Shown here one piece after another: positions 15,936 through 24,761 of a stretch of 64,000 nt of DNA (its first letter is position 1; each line of letters starts with the position of its first letter). This stretch comes from Candidatus Gastranaerophilales bacterium (lineage in GTDB: Bacteria > Cyanobacteriota > Vampirovibrionia > Gastranaerophilales > Gastranaerophilaceae). A model generated the notes under the pieces. The model was not told where the DNA came from and searched no databases. It saw only the letters and a list, made by a program, of their open reading frames with translations. The stretch is taken from contig CALVAA010000007.1 in NCBI GenBank assembly GCA_944325315.1, positions 1 through 64,000 of the forward strand, read 5' to 3'. Position numbers and translations under genes: made by a program.

Positions 15936-16484
15936 ATGGTTTTTTTAGCAGTCTTTTTTATTGTTCTTCTGGTCTTAGTTTTTATAATAGGCACAAATAA
16001 TAAAATTATTATACTTGAAAATTACACAAAAGAAGCTTTTTCGACAATGGATATATATCTTAAAAAAAGGTGGGACTTAATTCCCAATCTTGTTGAAATA
16101 GCAAAAAAATATATGAATCATGAAAAAGAAACTCTTGAAAATATCACAAAAATAAGAAGATCAAATTATGCGGCAATGGAAAATAATGAAAAAATAGAAT
16201 TAAATAACAAACTTTCATTCGGTCTATCTAATTTGATTGCCACTGCTGAGAATTATCCTGATTTAAAAGCAAATGAAACATTTGGTCAATTGATGAGTGA
16301 ATTAACAAATGTCGAAAATGATATTGCAAATTCAAGAAAATACTATAACGGATCAGTAAGGGAATACAATACATATATTTCGATTTTTCCTTTTTGTATA
16401 ATCGCAGCTTTCAAAAAAGCGCAGCCTTATGTTCTTTTTGAAATATTGCAAACGGAAAAACAAAATGTTAAAGTTAAATTCTAA
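15936..16484 (+). CDS. lemA: LemA family membrane protein
   Basis: 182 residues. One N-terminal transmembrane helix (residues 2-22) is followed by the long helical LemA bundle, with RWDLIPNLVEIAKKYMNHEKE, ENDIANSRKYYNGSVREYNT and FP at their usual places. The function of LemA is not settled; it is an inner-membrane protein often paired with DUF2207 proteins. Here the DUF2207 gene starts 20 bases before this gene ends, so the two are translationally coupled. Confidence 0.93.
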   Translation: MVFLAVFFIVLLVLVFIIGTNNKIIILENYTKEAFSTMDIYLKKRWDLIPNLVEIAKKYMNHEKETLENITKIRRSNYAAMENNEKIELNNKLSFGLSNLIATAENYPDLKANETFGQLMSELTNVENDIANSRKYYNGSVREYNTYISIFPFCIIAAFKKAQPYVLFEILQTEKQNVKVKF

Positions 16485-18315
16485 ATTATTTATATATGTA
16501 AAAATACTGTTTTTTGCGACGGTATTTTCAATTTTTACCCAATGTCCAGGTTTGGCTGAAAATTTTACCATTGAAAAATATATTGTCGAATTAAATGTTC
16601 AAGCTGACGGTTCGATTGATGTAAAAGAAGCAATAGCTGCAAATTTTCATACATTCTCACCCGGAATAGAAAGGCAAATTCCATTATACAGAACTCCCGG
16701 TGATAAAAACGGCAGAAGATATCCTTCAAAAGTAAAAATTAAAGACCTTACAGTAAACAGGCAATATAAAACCAGTATAAAAAACAATAATTTAATTGTT
16801 AAAATTGGTGATAATAAAAATGTAAAAGGACTTCAAAAGTATTTAATCAGCTATAAATACATACCGCAATACAAATACGGCGATGAATTCTATTTTGATA
16901 TAATACAAAATAATTGGAATACGGAAATTAATAAAGTTGAATTTCTTATCAATATGCCAAAGCAGTTTGATAATAGAAAGGTTTATTTTTTAACTAATTT
17001 TGAACATCTAAATCTGCCCGTTTCCTACAAAAGGCTTAATACAAGCATTCAAGGCCAAACAAAAGCAAATTTGGTATCAAACCAGTCATTTGCAATAAAA
17101 ATAAATCTTGATGAAAATTATTTTCCTGTTGCAAAAAACACAAATAAAAACACCGGCTTCAATGCTTTTTTAATAACAGTCTTTACTTTAATATCCGTAA
17201 TATTTTGGTATGTATACGGAAAAGACTCTACTTCAATTCCGACTGTTTCTTTTTATCCTCCAAAAGGACTTAATCCTGCTCAAGTCGGTATGATTTTTAA
17301 TGAAAAAATTGAAAATAATCTTATGCCTTCTTTGATTCTTTATCTTGCAAGCAAAGGCTATATAAAAATTACGGAAGGCGAAATAATCAATGAAAATAAA
17401 TTTTTTGCAAGACATTCAAAAGATGTGTTTATAAAAAAGAATTTTTATTTTGAAAAACTGAAAAACTATGACGGCAAAAGTGCCATGCTTAAGTTATTAA
17501 TGGACGAATTTTTTAAGCATTCTCCAAGAACTTCCCTTAATGTTTTAGATGTTGATTTTATGCTAAGGGGAGTTCATAAAAAAATCAGAGAAATGTTTAC
17601 AGATTTTTATACAAAAATATTTGATAAAGATTCAATAAGCTTTAAAGTAAAAATTGCACCCTGTCTTTGCACTTTGTTTCTTGGTTTTTTATTGTTCTAT
17701 AATCTTTTTAGCCATGATACATTGGTAATGATTTTTATATCTATATTTAAAAATTTCAAATTCACATGCTTTTTTATCTTTATGCTTTTTGTCTCGATAC
17801 CTACCATTTCTAAGCTATTCAAACACAAGAAAAACATAAGCGGACATTTGCAAGTGGTTACATACACGCTTGCACTTATTATGATTTTAATGATGGCAGA
17901 TAATATATTAAATATATCAATATCTTTAACGGATAACTTTGCTTTATTGACATACAATATAATAGCTTTTATTGTAAGCTTGGTTTGCTTGAAAAATTTA
18001 CCCAAAAAGAACAGTCTGGGTCAGAAAATCTACGGAGAAATTCTGGGATTTAAAAAGTTTATAGAGACAGCTGAAAAATCTAAAATCGAAATGCTAATAA
18101 AAGACAATCCGGACTATTGTTATGATATAATTCCATATGCTTATGTTCTTGGTGTCAGTGTAAAATGGAATGAAAAAATTAACAATATTGCTAACTCTCC
18201 ATTCTGGTTTGACGGAGAATTTAGTAATGATTGCTATGATGTTTTTTGTTCACAGCTTCTGGATGTATTAATTCCGACTGAAACAGGAAAACCTTGTGAA
18301 AATAGTAATATTTAA
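16465..18315 (+). CDS. DUF2207 (YciQ-like) membrane protein
   Basis: 616 residues from the ATG at 16465, which places a signal peptide at the start (KILFFATVFSIFTQCPGLA); an in-frame ATG at 16429 would add 12 residues inside lemA. Residues ~25-205 are the extracytoplasmic DUF2207 beta domain (IEKYIVELNVQADGSIDVKE). A membrane helix follows near residue 230, then a cytoplasmic section, then a cluster of four hydrophobic helices (about residues 395-520) and a C-terminal cytoplasmic end. Function unknown in all bacteria; coupling to LemA suggests a joint envelope role. Confidence 0.9.
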   Translation: MLKLNSKLFIYVKILFFATVFSIFTQCPGLAENFTIEKYIVELNVQADGSIDVKEAIAANFHTFSPGIERQIPLYRTPGDKNGRRYPSKVKIKDLTVNRQYKTSIKNNNLIVKIGDNKNVKGLQKYLISYKYIPQYKYGDEFYFDIIQNNWNTEINKVEFLINMPKQFDNRKVYFLTNFEHLNLPVSYKRLNTSIQGQTKANLVSNQSFAIKINLDENYFPVAKNTNKNTGFNAFLITVFTLISVIFWYVYGKDSTSIPTVSFYPPKGLNPAQVGMIFNEKIENNLMPSLILYLASKGYIKITEGEIINENKFFARHSKDVFIKKNFYFEKLKNYDGKSAMLKLLMDEFFKHSPRTSLNVLDVDFMLRGVHKKIREMFTDFYTKIFDKDSISFKVKIAPCLCTLFLGFLLFYNLFSHDTLVMIFISIFKNFKFTCFFIFMLFVSIPTISKLFKHKKNISGHLQVVTYTLALIMILMMADNILNISISLTDNFALLTYNIIAFIVSLVCLKNLPKKNSLGQKIYGEILGFKKFIETAEKSKIEMLIKDNPDYCYDIIPYAYVLGVSVKWNEKINNIANSPFWFDGEFSNDCYDVFCSQLLDVLIPTETGKPCENSNI

Positions 18316-18318
18316 AAA

Positions 18319-19119
18319 TTATTTTTTGTGGTGAATTTTAAAATTTACTTTAATGTTATTTATCTCCATTAAATATTTTTTTAAATCCCCAATATTTTCG
18401 CTTTCGGCAAGCAAATCTCTTTTTTTGCTTTCTTCAATCAAGGCATCTTTTGTTTTTTCAAAATCTGATTTATAACCCTTGTGATTGATTTTACGAACTA
18501 AATCGTCAACGTTTTTTGCTTGGTATTCGCTATACATTGAAAGAATTTCACTTTGTGTTTTTCCGACAGGCAATTTATACAACCATTTCAATGTTTCGAG
18601 ATCGTTTTTTGAAATATTTATAATTCCGTATTCATGAGGAACATACATTATATCGCCTTTTGTTTTAGAATGTCCAAGCCCGACAGAATGTCCGATTTCA
18701 TGAATAATTGTGTGAAAAACTTCGTTTTCATCCATATATTTTTTGTGAAGAATTCCGTCCGATAAGCCGATTGAAAGTTCAGCAGAGTAATATCTTCCGA
18801 GTTTATCATAATTAAACGTGCAAGAGCCGAGAGATTTTCTGTCCACCCTTCTCCAGTCGATATTAATTTGGGAATCATACAAATCCATTGTTCTTTCAAA
18901 CGAGACAATACCCGAACTTAAAGATTCCCAAAGATTGAAAGCATCAATTATCATTTGGGTATATTTATATTCGTCATTTGCACCCATGGATTTATACCAG
19001 TTAAATTTGCCTATAAAAACTTTTAAAGGCATAATGTTATCCGGCCATCTTGATAATTTATCTTTGTTGAAACAACTGTTGAGGTAGGTATTAGTTTGCA
19101 TATAAATATATAATATCAT
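18319..19119 (-). CDS. Matrixin-like zinc metalloprotease
   Basis: 266 residues. The extended zinc site of metzincins is complete: HExxHxxGxxH at residues 140-150 (HEIGHSVGLGH), with the Met-turn methionine at 158 (DIMYVPHE). A cysteine at residue 100 lies upstream. No signal peptide or membrane helix is visible from either ATG (19119 or the in-frame one at 19101), so export is unexplained. The 100 residues after the catalytic domain are charged and helical. It is convergent with the DUF2207 gene, 3 bases between stops. Confidence 0.85.
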   Translation of the reverse strand: MILYIYMQTNTYLNSCFNKDKLSRWPDNIMPLKVFIGKFNWYKSMGANDEYKYTQMIIDAFNLWESLSSGIVSFERTMDLYDSQINIDWRRVDRKSLGSCTFNYDKLGRYYSAELSIGLSDGILHKKYMDENEVFHTIIHEIGHSVGLGHSKTKGDIMYVPHEYGIINISKNDLETLKWLYKLPVGKTQSEILSMYSEYQAKNVDDLVRKINHKGYKSDFEKTKDALIEESKKRDLLAESENIGDLKKYLMEINNIKVNFKIHHKK

Positions 19120-19168
19120 ATAATATTATTAAAATTAAGACATTACAAAATTAAGGAAGACAACTACC

Positions 19169-19504
19169 ATGATGAATATGATGCAGGTAATGCAACAAGC
19201 ACAAAAAATGCAGAAAAAATTTAAAGAAACACAAGCGGAACTGGAAAATACGGAAATTACTGCCCAGAGCGGAAATGGTGCAGTTGAAGTTATTCTAAAC
19301 GGACAAGGCAAGTTTAAGTCAATTAAATTAAAACCTGAAGCAATAAATCCGGAAAACCCGCAAGCTGTTGAAACAGACACTGTTGAAATGCTCGAAGACC
19401 TTTTAACTCAAGCTTTGAACGATGCTACTAAAAAAGCAAATGATCAAATGGAAGCTAAAATGAAATCTATTACAGGTGGCATTTCAATTCCGGGATTGTT
19501 TTAA
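19169..19504 (+). CDS. ybaB: YbaB/EbfC nucleoid-associated protein
   Basis: 111 residues, the usual size. It begins MMNMMQVMQQAQKMQKKFKE, the helix typical of the family, followed by the beta core (GNGAVEVILNGQGKFKSIKL) and a final helix with ALNDATKKANDQM. It dimerises and binds DNA. It is usually next to recR, but here stands alone, divergent from the matrixin-like gene. Confidence 0.95.
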   Translation: MMNMMQVMQQAQKMQKKFKETQAELENTEITAQSGNGAVEVILNGQGKFKSIKLKPEAINPENPQAVETDTVEMLEDLLTQALNDATKKANDQMEAKMKSITGGISIPGLF

Positions 19505-19590
19505 AATTCCGGAATTATTGAGTTGTATTGGGCTAAAACATACTCGCAGATTAAATTTTAGAGTTTTATAATATATAATAAATGTTTTTA

Positions 19591-22284
19591 TTATATATCT
19601 TCTATTATTTTTTCCCTTTTGTGCGGCTTAAAAATATATGTTAAATATTCTTCACTGTTTTTATTTGGAGTATTTTGTCCTTTTTTCAAAGCAACTCTTG
19701 TTTTAGCAGACATTTGTGAAAGATTTTTTCTTTCCTGAATTGATTTTTTTAAGTAATATTTTCCATAGGATGTTGCAAGTTCGGCGGACGCTTTTGTGTA
19801 TTCTTTGGCTATTGCGGCAGTTTTGCTTTTATTTGATTTCATATTTTCAAAATCTAAGTCATCTAAATCTATTCCTTTATTTTTAAGATTTGATTTTACT
19901 TGATTTCGAAGCATAGTATTCAGTGAATGTTCCAGTTCATGTAATGATTGCTCTGCTGATGTTTTTGCTTTTGCTAAATTTCCCTGAACGTCGGATGGAA
20001 TAATATTTAATTTTTCCATTATATTTTCACAGATATTTTTTATTGAGTCATTTGAAATTGACTCTAATTTTGTTTTATCATCAAAAAAGATTCTTTCTAA
20101 TTCTTTTGATAGTTTTTCATAAGCTTCTTTTTCGCTCATTCCTTGAGGAAGTTTTGCTCCGTTAAGAGTGAATTTTGCAATATTTTCTATATCGGCATTT
20201 TGTACATATTTAGAGAAATTAAGGAATCTAAATGCATTATTAGCATCCTGGTTGACAACGTTACCTGTGTCAATCAATGTAAAGAAGTTTTTTTCACCTC
20301 TTTTTAGTGCATCCAAATCAATAAATATATTACCGGGATGAATGTCGCCATGGATAATTTTGCCGTTTTTGTCAATTTTACTAAATTGTTCAATTAATAT
20401 ATCCTGATATTTTTCCAGCATATTTTTAATGTTTTCTTTTGATAAGTCTTTTGTTAATTCATTGGCCAGTCTTTGTTTTTCTTTGATTTCATTCAATTTT
20501 TCCTGTGCTTCTGCAATTTTTTCTTTGTAATGTTCTTTGTTTTGTGTATAAATTCCATCAAGTTTTTTTTGCCAATATTCCAAATCGTCTTGAAGAGATT
20601 CTTCTCTCCATTTAAAATCTTGTCCAAGATAGCTTGTTAAATCCTGCAAACAAATACCGTTTGCTTTTTCCATTACATAAATATTATCTTTAACTTCAAG
20701 CGGCACAACCACTTTAGCGTTTTTTGTAACCTTAGCTAATTCAATAGCTGCATTTTGTTCGTTTTTCAAATCTATTTCAGCCAGTATTCCGTCTGCTATG
20801 CTTTCAATATTTTTTATCAAAAATTCTTTTTCTTCATTTGTTTTTTGTGAATTTTTAACTATATCTATGAATTTTTCTTTATCTTTTAGAATTTTTTGTT
20901 CATTAATGCCGTTTTTTAGCATTTTAATACAATATTCTTTACCTTTTTCGTCTTTAACTAAATATGTCTCTGCTATTGTACCTACGCCTTTACATTCAAG
21001 TACTGTATATTTTTTACCGAAAGTTTTTTCAATAATACTTTGTGCTTCTTCAATGGTTCTTGTAACAGGGCATTCGGTTTTAAGCGCACGTGACAAGTCG
21101 TCATTATTATAGCCAATTTGTTTAAATTTAAGTGCAAAAATATTTTCATCGCTTAAAGCCTGAATTTTTTCAGGCGTGTTCGTTGAATAATCTTTAATTA
21201 TGTTTGCGATTTTTTCGTCTTCGAATAAAATATTTTCTAACTTTTTGTAGCTTGAACTATCATTGGCTGTAGCTTTCAAATCAGCATTTTTTAATTTTTC
21301 AATTGTTTTTTGCAGATTTTTATTAAAAACTTTATCAAATTTTGCATTTTTTATAGCCGGAATTGCAATTGCGACTGCAGATAAAATATTTATAATTTTT
21401 GAATTATCCAGATTTTCAAAATACGAATTTAAAGATTTTTCCCTGCTGTCTTCTTTTGATGCTATAAAATATCGATTCAAAGAATTTAAAACAATACTCA
21501 AGGGAATACCTGCAACACCAAACAGGGCAGCAAACGAAGAAATAAGCCCGTTAACCATTCCTGATATTGAATTTCTGAAATTTGCATTTTTCTTTTGTTT
21601 TTTTGCGGATTTTTTTGCTTCTTTGATTTCGTCTTTACTCATTTGCGGGTTTATCTGAGCTTTATATTGTTCGGTTGCTATTCTGTTTAGTTTTAGAATA
21701 TTATTTTTTACAAAGCCGCCGACAAACATAGCAGGAATTGCACATAGAGCTACAACAAAATGTTTTTTATTTATATTTTTTTCAATAAAACGGGAAAGTT
21801 TTTTGACGGTTTTATTGTCAGTGTGACTTAAAAGATCAGATATTTTTATATTGTTGATCTCAACTTTTTGTGCAACTTTTTTTTGTATAAAATGTTTTAA
21901 GCTGAATAATGCTGCCGTGGATGCAGTCATGGAAGCAACGTCTGCAACCGCCTGAGCGGTATTTTCCTGGCTTCTTCTATAGTTTTTAATATCTTGCTCT
22001 ATTTGTTGGTTGTTTTTCCCTTCTTCAATTGATTTTTGAATTTTTTTCGATGAAATTCCAATGCCTACGGCGTTTTTAATTTTGTCCGTTAATTTTTCAA
22101 TCAGACCGTTTTGCCTTTTTGCGTTTTCTAATTCTGCACTTAATGTAGGCTTAGGAACAGTTAAACTAAAAGTATCCCGGTTTTGGTTTTGTTTGTTTGA
22201 CAAATTTAAAGGATAAGTTTTAATTTTATCCTGTTTTTGAGTTATTTGTTTTTTAAAATCATTAAAATATATGAAATTATTCAT
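19591..22284 (-). CDS. Large ABC1/UbiB-like kinase with long N-terminal extension
   Basis: 897 residues from the ATG at 22284, which has GGG 8 bases upstream; a start at 22311 would add 9 residues. Residues 1-~420 are not a known domain: charged helices and hydrophobic glycine-rich segments near 110-130, 185-205 and 245-275. Residues ~420-760 are an atypical kinase: GVGTIAETYLV loop, CIKMLK lysine, EIDLKNEQNAA (the ExD motif helix of ABC1 proteins), HGDIHPGNIFI catalytic loop and DTGN in place of DFG. The KxGQ motif of canonical UbiB/ADCK is not visible. No ubiquinone gene is nearby. Role unknown; probably membrane-associated. Confidence 0.8.
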   Translation of the reverse strand: MNNFIYFNDFKKQITQKQDKIKTYPLNLSNKQNQNRDTFSLTVPKPTLSAELENAKRQNGLIEKLTDKIKNAVGIGISSKKIQKSIEEGKNNQQIEQDIKNYRRSQENTAQAVADVASMTASTAALFSLKHFIQKKVAQKVEINNIKISDLLSHTDNKTVKKLSRFIEKNINKKHFVVALCAIPAMFVGGFVKNNILKLNRIATEQYKAQINPQMSKDEIKEAKKSAKKQKKNANFRNSISGMVNGLISSFAALFGVAGIPLSIVLNSLNRYFIASKEDSREKSLNSYFENLDNSKIINILSAVAIAIPAIKNAKFDKVFNKNLQKTIEKLKNADLKATANDSSSYKKLENILFEDEKIANIIKDYSTNTPEKIQALSDENIFALKFKQIGYNNDDLSRALKTECPVTRTIEEAQSIIEKTFGKKYTVLECKGVGTIAETYLVKDEKGKEYCIKMLKNGINEQKILKDKEKFIDIVKNSQKTNEEKEFLIKNIESIADGILAEIDLKNEQNAAIELAKVTKNAKVVVPLEVKDNIYVMEKANGICLQDLTSYLGQDFKWREESLQDDLEYWQKKLDGIYTQNKEHYKEKIAEAQEKLNEIKEKQRLANELTKDLSKENIKNMLEKYQDILIEQFSKIDKNGKIIHGDIHPGNIFIDLDALKRGEKNFFTLIDTGNVVNQDANNAFRFLNFSKYVQNADIENIAKFTLNGAKLPQGMSEKEAYEKLSKELERIFFDDKTKLESISNDSIKNICENIMEKLNIIPSDVQGNLAKAKTSAEQSLHELEHSLNTMLRNQVKSNLKNKGIDLDDLDFENMKSNKSKTAAIAKEYTKASAELATSYGKYYLKKSIQERKNLSQMSAKTRVALKKGQNTPNKNSEEYLTYIFKPHKREKIIEDI

Positions 22285-22427
22285 TAGATACCCTTTTCTA
22301 TATAAAAACAAAATTTTTCAAGAAATTGTTTAAATAATTAATTTTTTATTAAAAAAAGTTAAAATTTGAAAAAAAGAGCGATAATGTGAGTGTAGAAAAT
22401 AAAAGATAACTGAAAGGAGTATGTAGT

Positions 22428-22886
22428 ATGAAATTTTTAGTTAGAAAAGCACCTCAAAATTTTATAAGAAGCGTAAATGACGAAATCAGTTCTCTTTTGA
22501 ACCGCCATTTCGACAATTATTTTCCAAATCTTCAATATTGGGAAGATGAAGCCGATAAGCTTTCAATGCCTGTTGAAGTTTGCGATAAAGGCAGTGACTA
22601 CCAATTAAAAGCAGAACTTCCGGGCATCAAAAAAGAAAATTTAGACATTGATATAGATTCAAATTATGTTACAATCAATGCAAAAAAAGAAGATGAACAC
22701 AAAGAAAAAGACAATTATTATAAAAAAACCGAATTTACTTACGGCGAATTTTCAAGAACAGTATATTTTCCTGAAGAAATTGATATTGAAAAAACAAGCG
22801 CAGAGCTTAAAGACGGGGTTTTAAAAATTGATGCACCTAAAAAATCAGTAAAGAGTGAAAATAGAAAAAAACTTGAAATCAAATAA
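22428..22886 (+). CDS. Small heat-shock protein Hsp20
   Basis: 152 residues. The alpha-crystallin domain spans residues ~45-140: PVEVCDKGSDYQLKAELPGIKKENLDI, a YGEFSRTVYFPEEID strand, and ELKDGVLKIDAPK. The family IxI/V motif at the extreme C-terminus is replaced by KLEIK. An AAAGGAG site precedes the ATG. It is an ATP-independent holdase. Single-gene transcript, closed by a strong terminator. Confidence 0.95.
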   Translation: MKFLVRKAPQNFIRSVNDEISSLLNRHFDNYFPNLQYWEDEADKLSMPVEVCDKGSDYQLKAELPGIKKENLDIDIDSNYVTINAKKEDEHKEKDNYYKKTEFTYGEFSRTVYFPEEIDIEKTSAELKDGVLKIDAPKKSVKSENRKKLEIK

Positions 22887-22900
22887 TTAAATTATTAATT

Positions 22901-22936
22901 AAAAGGAGGACTATTAATTTAGTCCTCCTTTTTTTG
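22901..22936 (+). terminator. Terminator after hsp20
   Basis: AAAAGGAGGACT-ATTAATTT-AGTCCTCCTTTT hairpin with a T run, 14 bases after the stop. Confidence 0.9.
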
Positions 22937-22990
22937 TATTGTATTTCATTGTTTCTCCTTTTAAAATATTATAAAAATCAAGGAGAAAAA

Positions 22991-24028
22991 ATGAAACATT
23001 TTAGAGGCTCGTTAATATTTGCTTTGTTTGGTCTGTTTTTGGCCTATATATGGACTCATAAGGCTCATCCCGGAAATGAATTGGGTGCACTTTTTATAGT
23101 TATTGTATTGAGTGTTTTGGAAATTAGTCTTTCTTTTGACAATGCAGTAGTGAATGCTATGAAGTTGGAAAAGATGAGTGCCAAGTGGCAGCATCGTTTT
23201 TTAACTTGGGGAATATTAATTGCAGTTTTTGGTATGAGGTTTTTGTTTCCGATACTAATAGTTGCAATATTTGCCGGGGTTGGAATTTTTGACGTTGTTA
23301 AAATGGCCCTTTATGATTCAAACCGGTATGCTCATTATCTTCATATTTCACATCCTCCTATAATAACATTTGGTGCAAGCTTTTTGATAATGCTTTTTTT
23401 CAGTTATTTTTTCAATTCTTCAAAAGAAGTTCACTGGATAAAGCCTGTTGAAAAATTTTTGACCCGATTCGGGAGACTTAAAGGATTAAATGTAATTTTA
23501 ACACTTATTATTATTTTTATATCTTATTTAAATGTTGCAAAACAAGATGCTAAAGAAGTTTTAATAGCGGGTATTTCAGGGATAATAATTTACCTGTTGA
23601 TAGATGGTATGGCAATTGCTCTTGAAAAATACAGTGAAAAAAGGCAACTTTCTTGTTCAAATACGTCAAAAAGCTTGGTTAACTCTTGTTTTATAAATTT
23701 TTTATACTTAGAATTAATTGATGCTTCTTTTTCACTGGATGGCGTATTAGGGGCATTTGCTCTCAGCAGGGATATTTTTATAATTACCATAGGACTTTCA
23801 ATCGGAGCATTCTTTGTCAGGTCTTTGACTATTATGCTTGTTGAGAATAAGACTTTAAAACAATATATATATTTAGAACACGGCGCTCATTGGGCAATTG
23901 GTGCTTTAGCTATGATAATGTTTATTTCTGCTTCATATGAAGTAAGCGAAATTATAACAGGGTTTATCGGGTTGTTCTTTATTATCTGTGCTTTAATTTC
24001 ATCTGTCAGAGAAAATAAAAAAGCTTAA
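22991..24028 (+). CDS. DUF475 TerC-related integral membrane protein
   Basis: 345 residues from the ATG at 22991, fixed by CAAGGAG; an upstream in-frame ATG at 22934 lies in the terminator zone. About nine hydrophobic segments are seen. The two acidic signatures of the TerC/DUF475 superfamily lie in membrane helices: EISLSFDNAVVNA (near residue 45) and ELIDASFSLDGVLGAFALS (near 245). TerC-like proteins are linked to metal (Mn2+) export in other bacteria; for DUF475 this is only a guess. The nuclease gene starts 4 bases after its stop. Confidence 0.9.
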   Translation: MKHFRGSLIFALFGLFLAYIWTHKAHPGNELGALFIVIVLSVLEISLSFDNAVVNAMKLEKMSAKWQHRFLTWGILIAVFGMRFLFPILIVAIFAGVGIFDVVKMALYDSNRYAHYLHISHPPIITFGASFLIMLFFSYFFNSSKEVHWIKPVEKFLTRFGRLKGLNVILTLIIIFISYLNVAKQDAKEVLIAGISGIIIYLLIDGMAIALEKYSEKRQLSCSNTSKSLVNSCFINFLYLELIDASFSLDGVLGAFALSRDIFIITIGLSIGAFFVRSLTIMLVENKTLKQYIYLEHGAHWAIGALAMIMFISASYEVSEIITGFIGLFFIICALISSVRENKKA

Positions 24029-24032
24029 GTCT

Positions 24033-24674
24033 ATGAATTTAAAAATTATCTTACTTTTAATTTGTATCCTGTTTTTAAAATTATCTGTTTTTGCGGATGA
24101 AAGTTCTTTTTATAAAGTAATAAAAGTTGTTGACGGTGATACTGTATATATTGATTTTAACAGAGACGGTATAGCTCAAAAAGATGAAAGAGTAAGACTT
24201 AACGGCATAGATACTTTTGAAGGAATAATAGGAGATCATTTTAAATTTCAGGTAAAAAAATATAATTTATCTCAAAAAGAAGTTTTGGGACTCGGGTATT
24301 TGGCAAAAGAATTTGCAAAAGAAAAACTTTTAGCTAAAGATGTAAAGGTGGAATTTTCATCAAATGAACTAAAGGATAAGTACAATAGACTCATTGTTTC
24401 AATTTATTACAATGACAATAAAAAAGGAAAATACATATCGTTTGAAAAAGAACTTTTAAAACAAGGGCTTGCGCTTGTTTATGAAAAATCCAATCTTGCT
24501 ATGGATTTAAAAAAGTATGAAAATTATAAAAAATTAAAAGAAAATATTAAAAAAGCGGACGATTTAAATCTGGCTGTTTTGGATAAAAAAAGCGGAAAAT
24601 ACTATAAACTTGATTCTGATAAAATTTTCTATATAAACTATAGTGACTGGGAATTGTTGGAAATTTCCGATTAA
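24033..24674 (+). CDS. Secreted thermonuclease-like (SNase) protein
   Basis: 213 residues with a signal peptide (hydrophobic residues 3-18, cut near VFA-D). The SNase OB-fold begins at KVIKVVDGDTVYID and continues with RVRLNGIDTFE and a late KYNRLIVSIYYN strand, matching the calcium- and active-site loops of the family. An insert between the first strand and RLNGID (DFNRDGIAQKDE) resembles a Ca-binding turn. It probably degrades nucleic acid outside the cytoplasm. Co-transcribed with DUF475. Confidence 0.85.
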   Translation: MNLKIILLLICILFLKLSVFADESSFYKVIKVVDGDTVYIDFNRDGIAQKDERVRLNGIDTFEGIIGDHFKFQVKKYNLSQKEVLGLGYLAKEFAKEKLLAKDVKVEFSSNELKDKYNRLIVSIYYNDNKKGKYISFEKELLKQGLALVYEKSNLAMDLKKYENYKKLKENIKKADDLNLAVLDKKSGKYYKLDSDKIFYINYSDWELLEISD

Positions 24675-24761
24675 AATTATTTTATGATATATATTCAAAA
24701 GGGGAATAAAAAAAATTTTCTTTTGTCTGATTATTAAAAAAAGATAAAAGAAAGGTACACT

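Noticed and set aside
16429-16464. Upstream start for the DUF2207 gene
   Set aside because: It would put CKRKNK residues before the signal peptide and lies deep in lemA; the ATG at 16465 gives a normal signal sequence.
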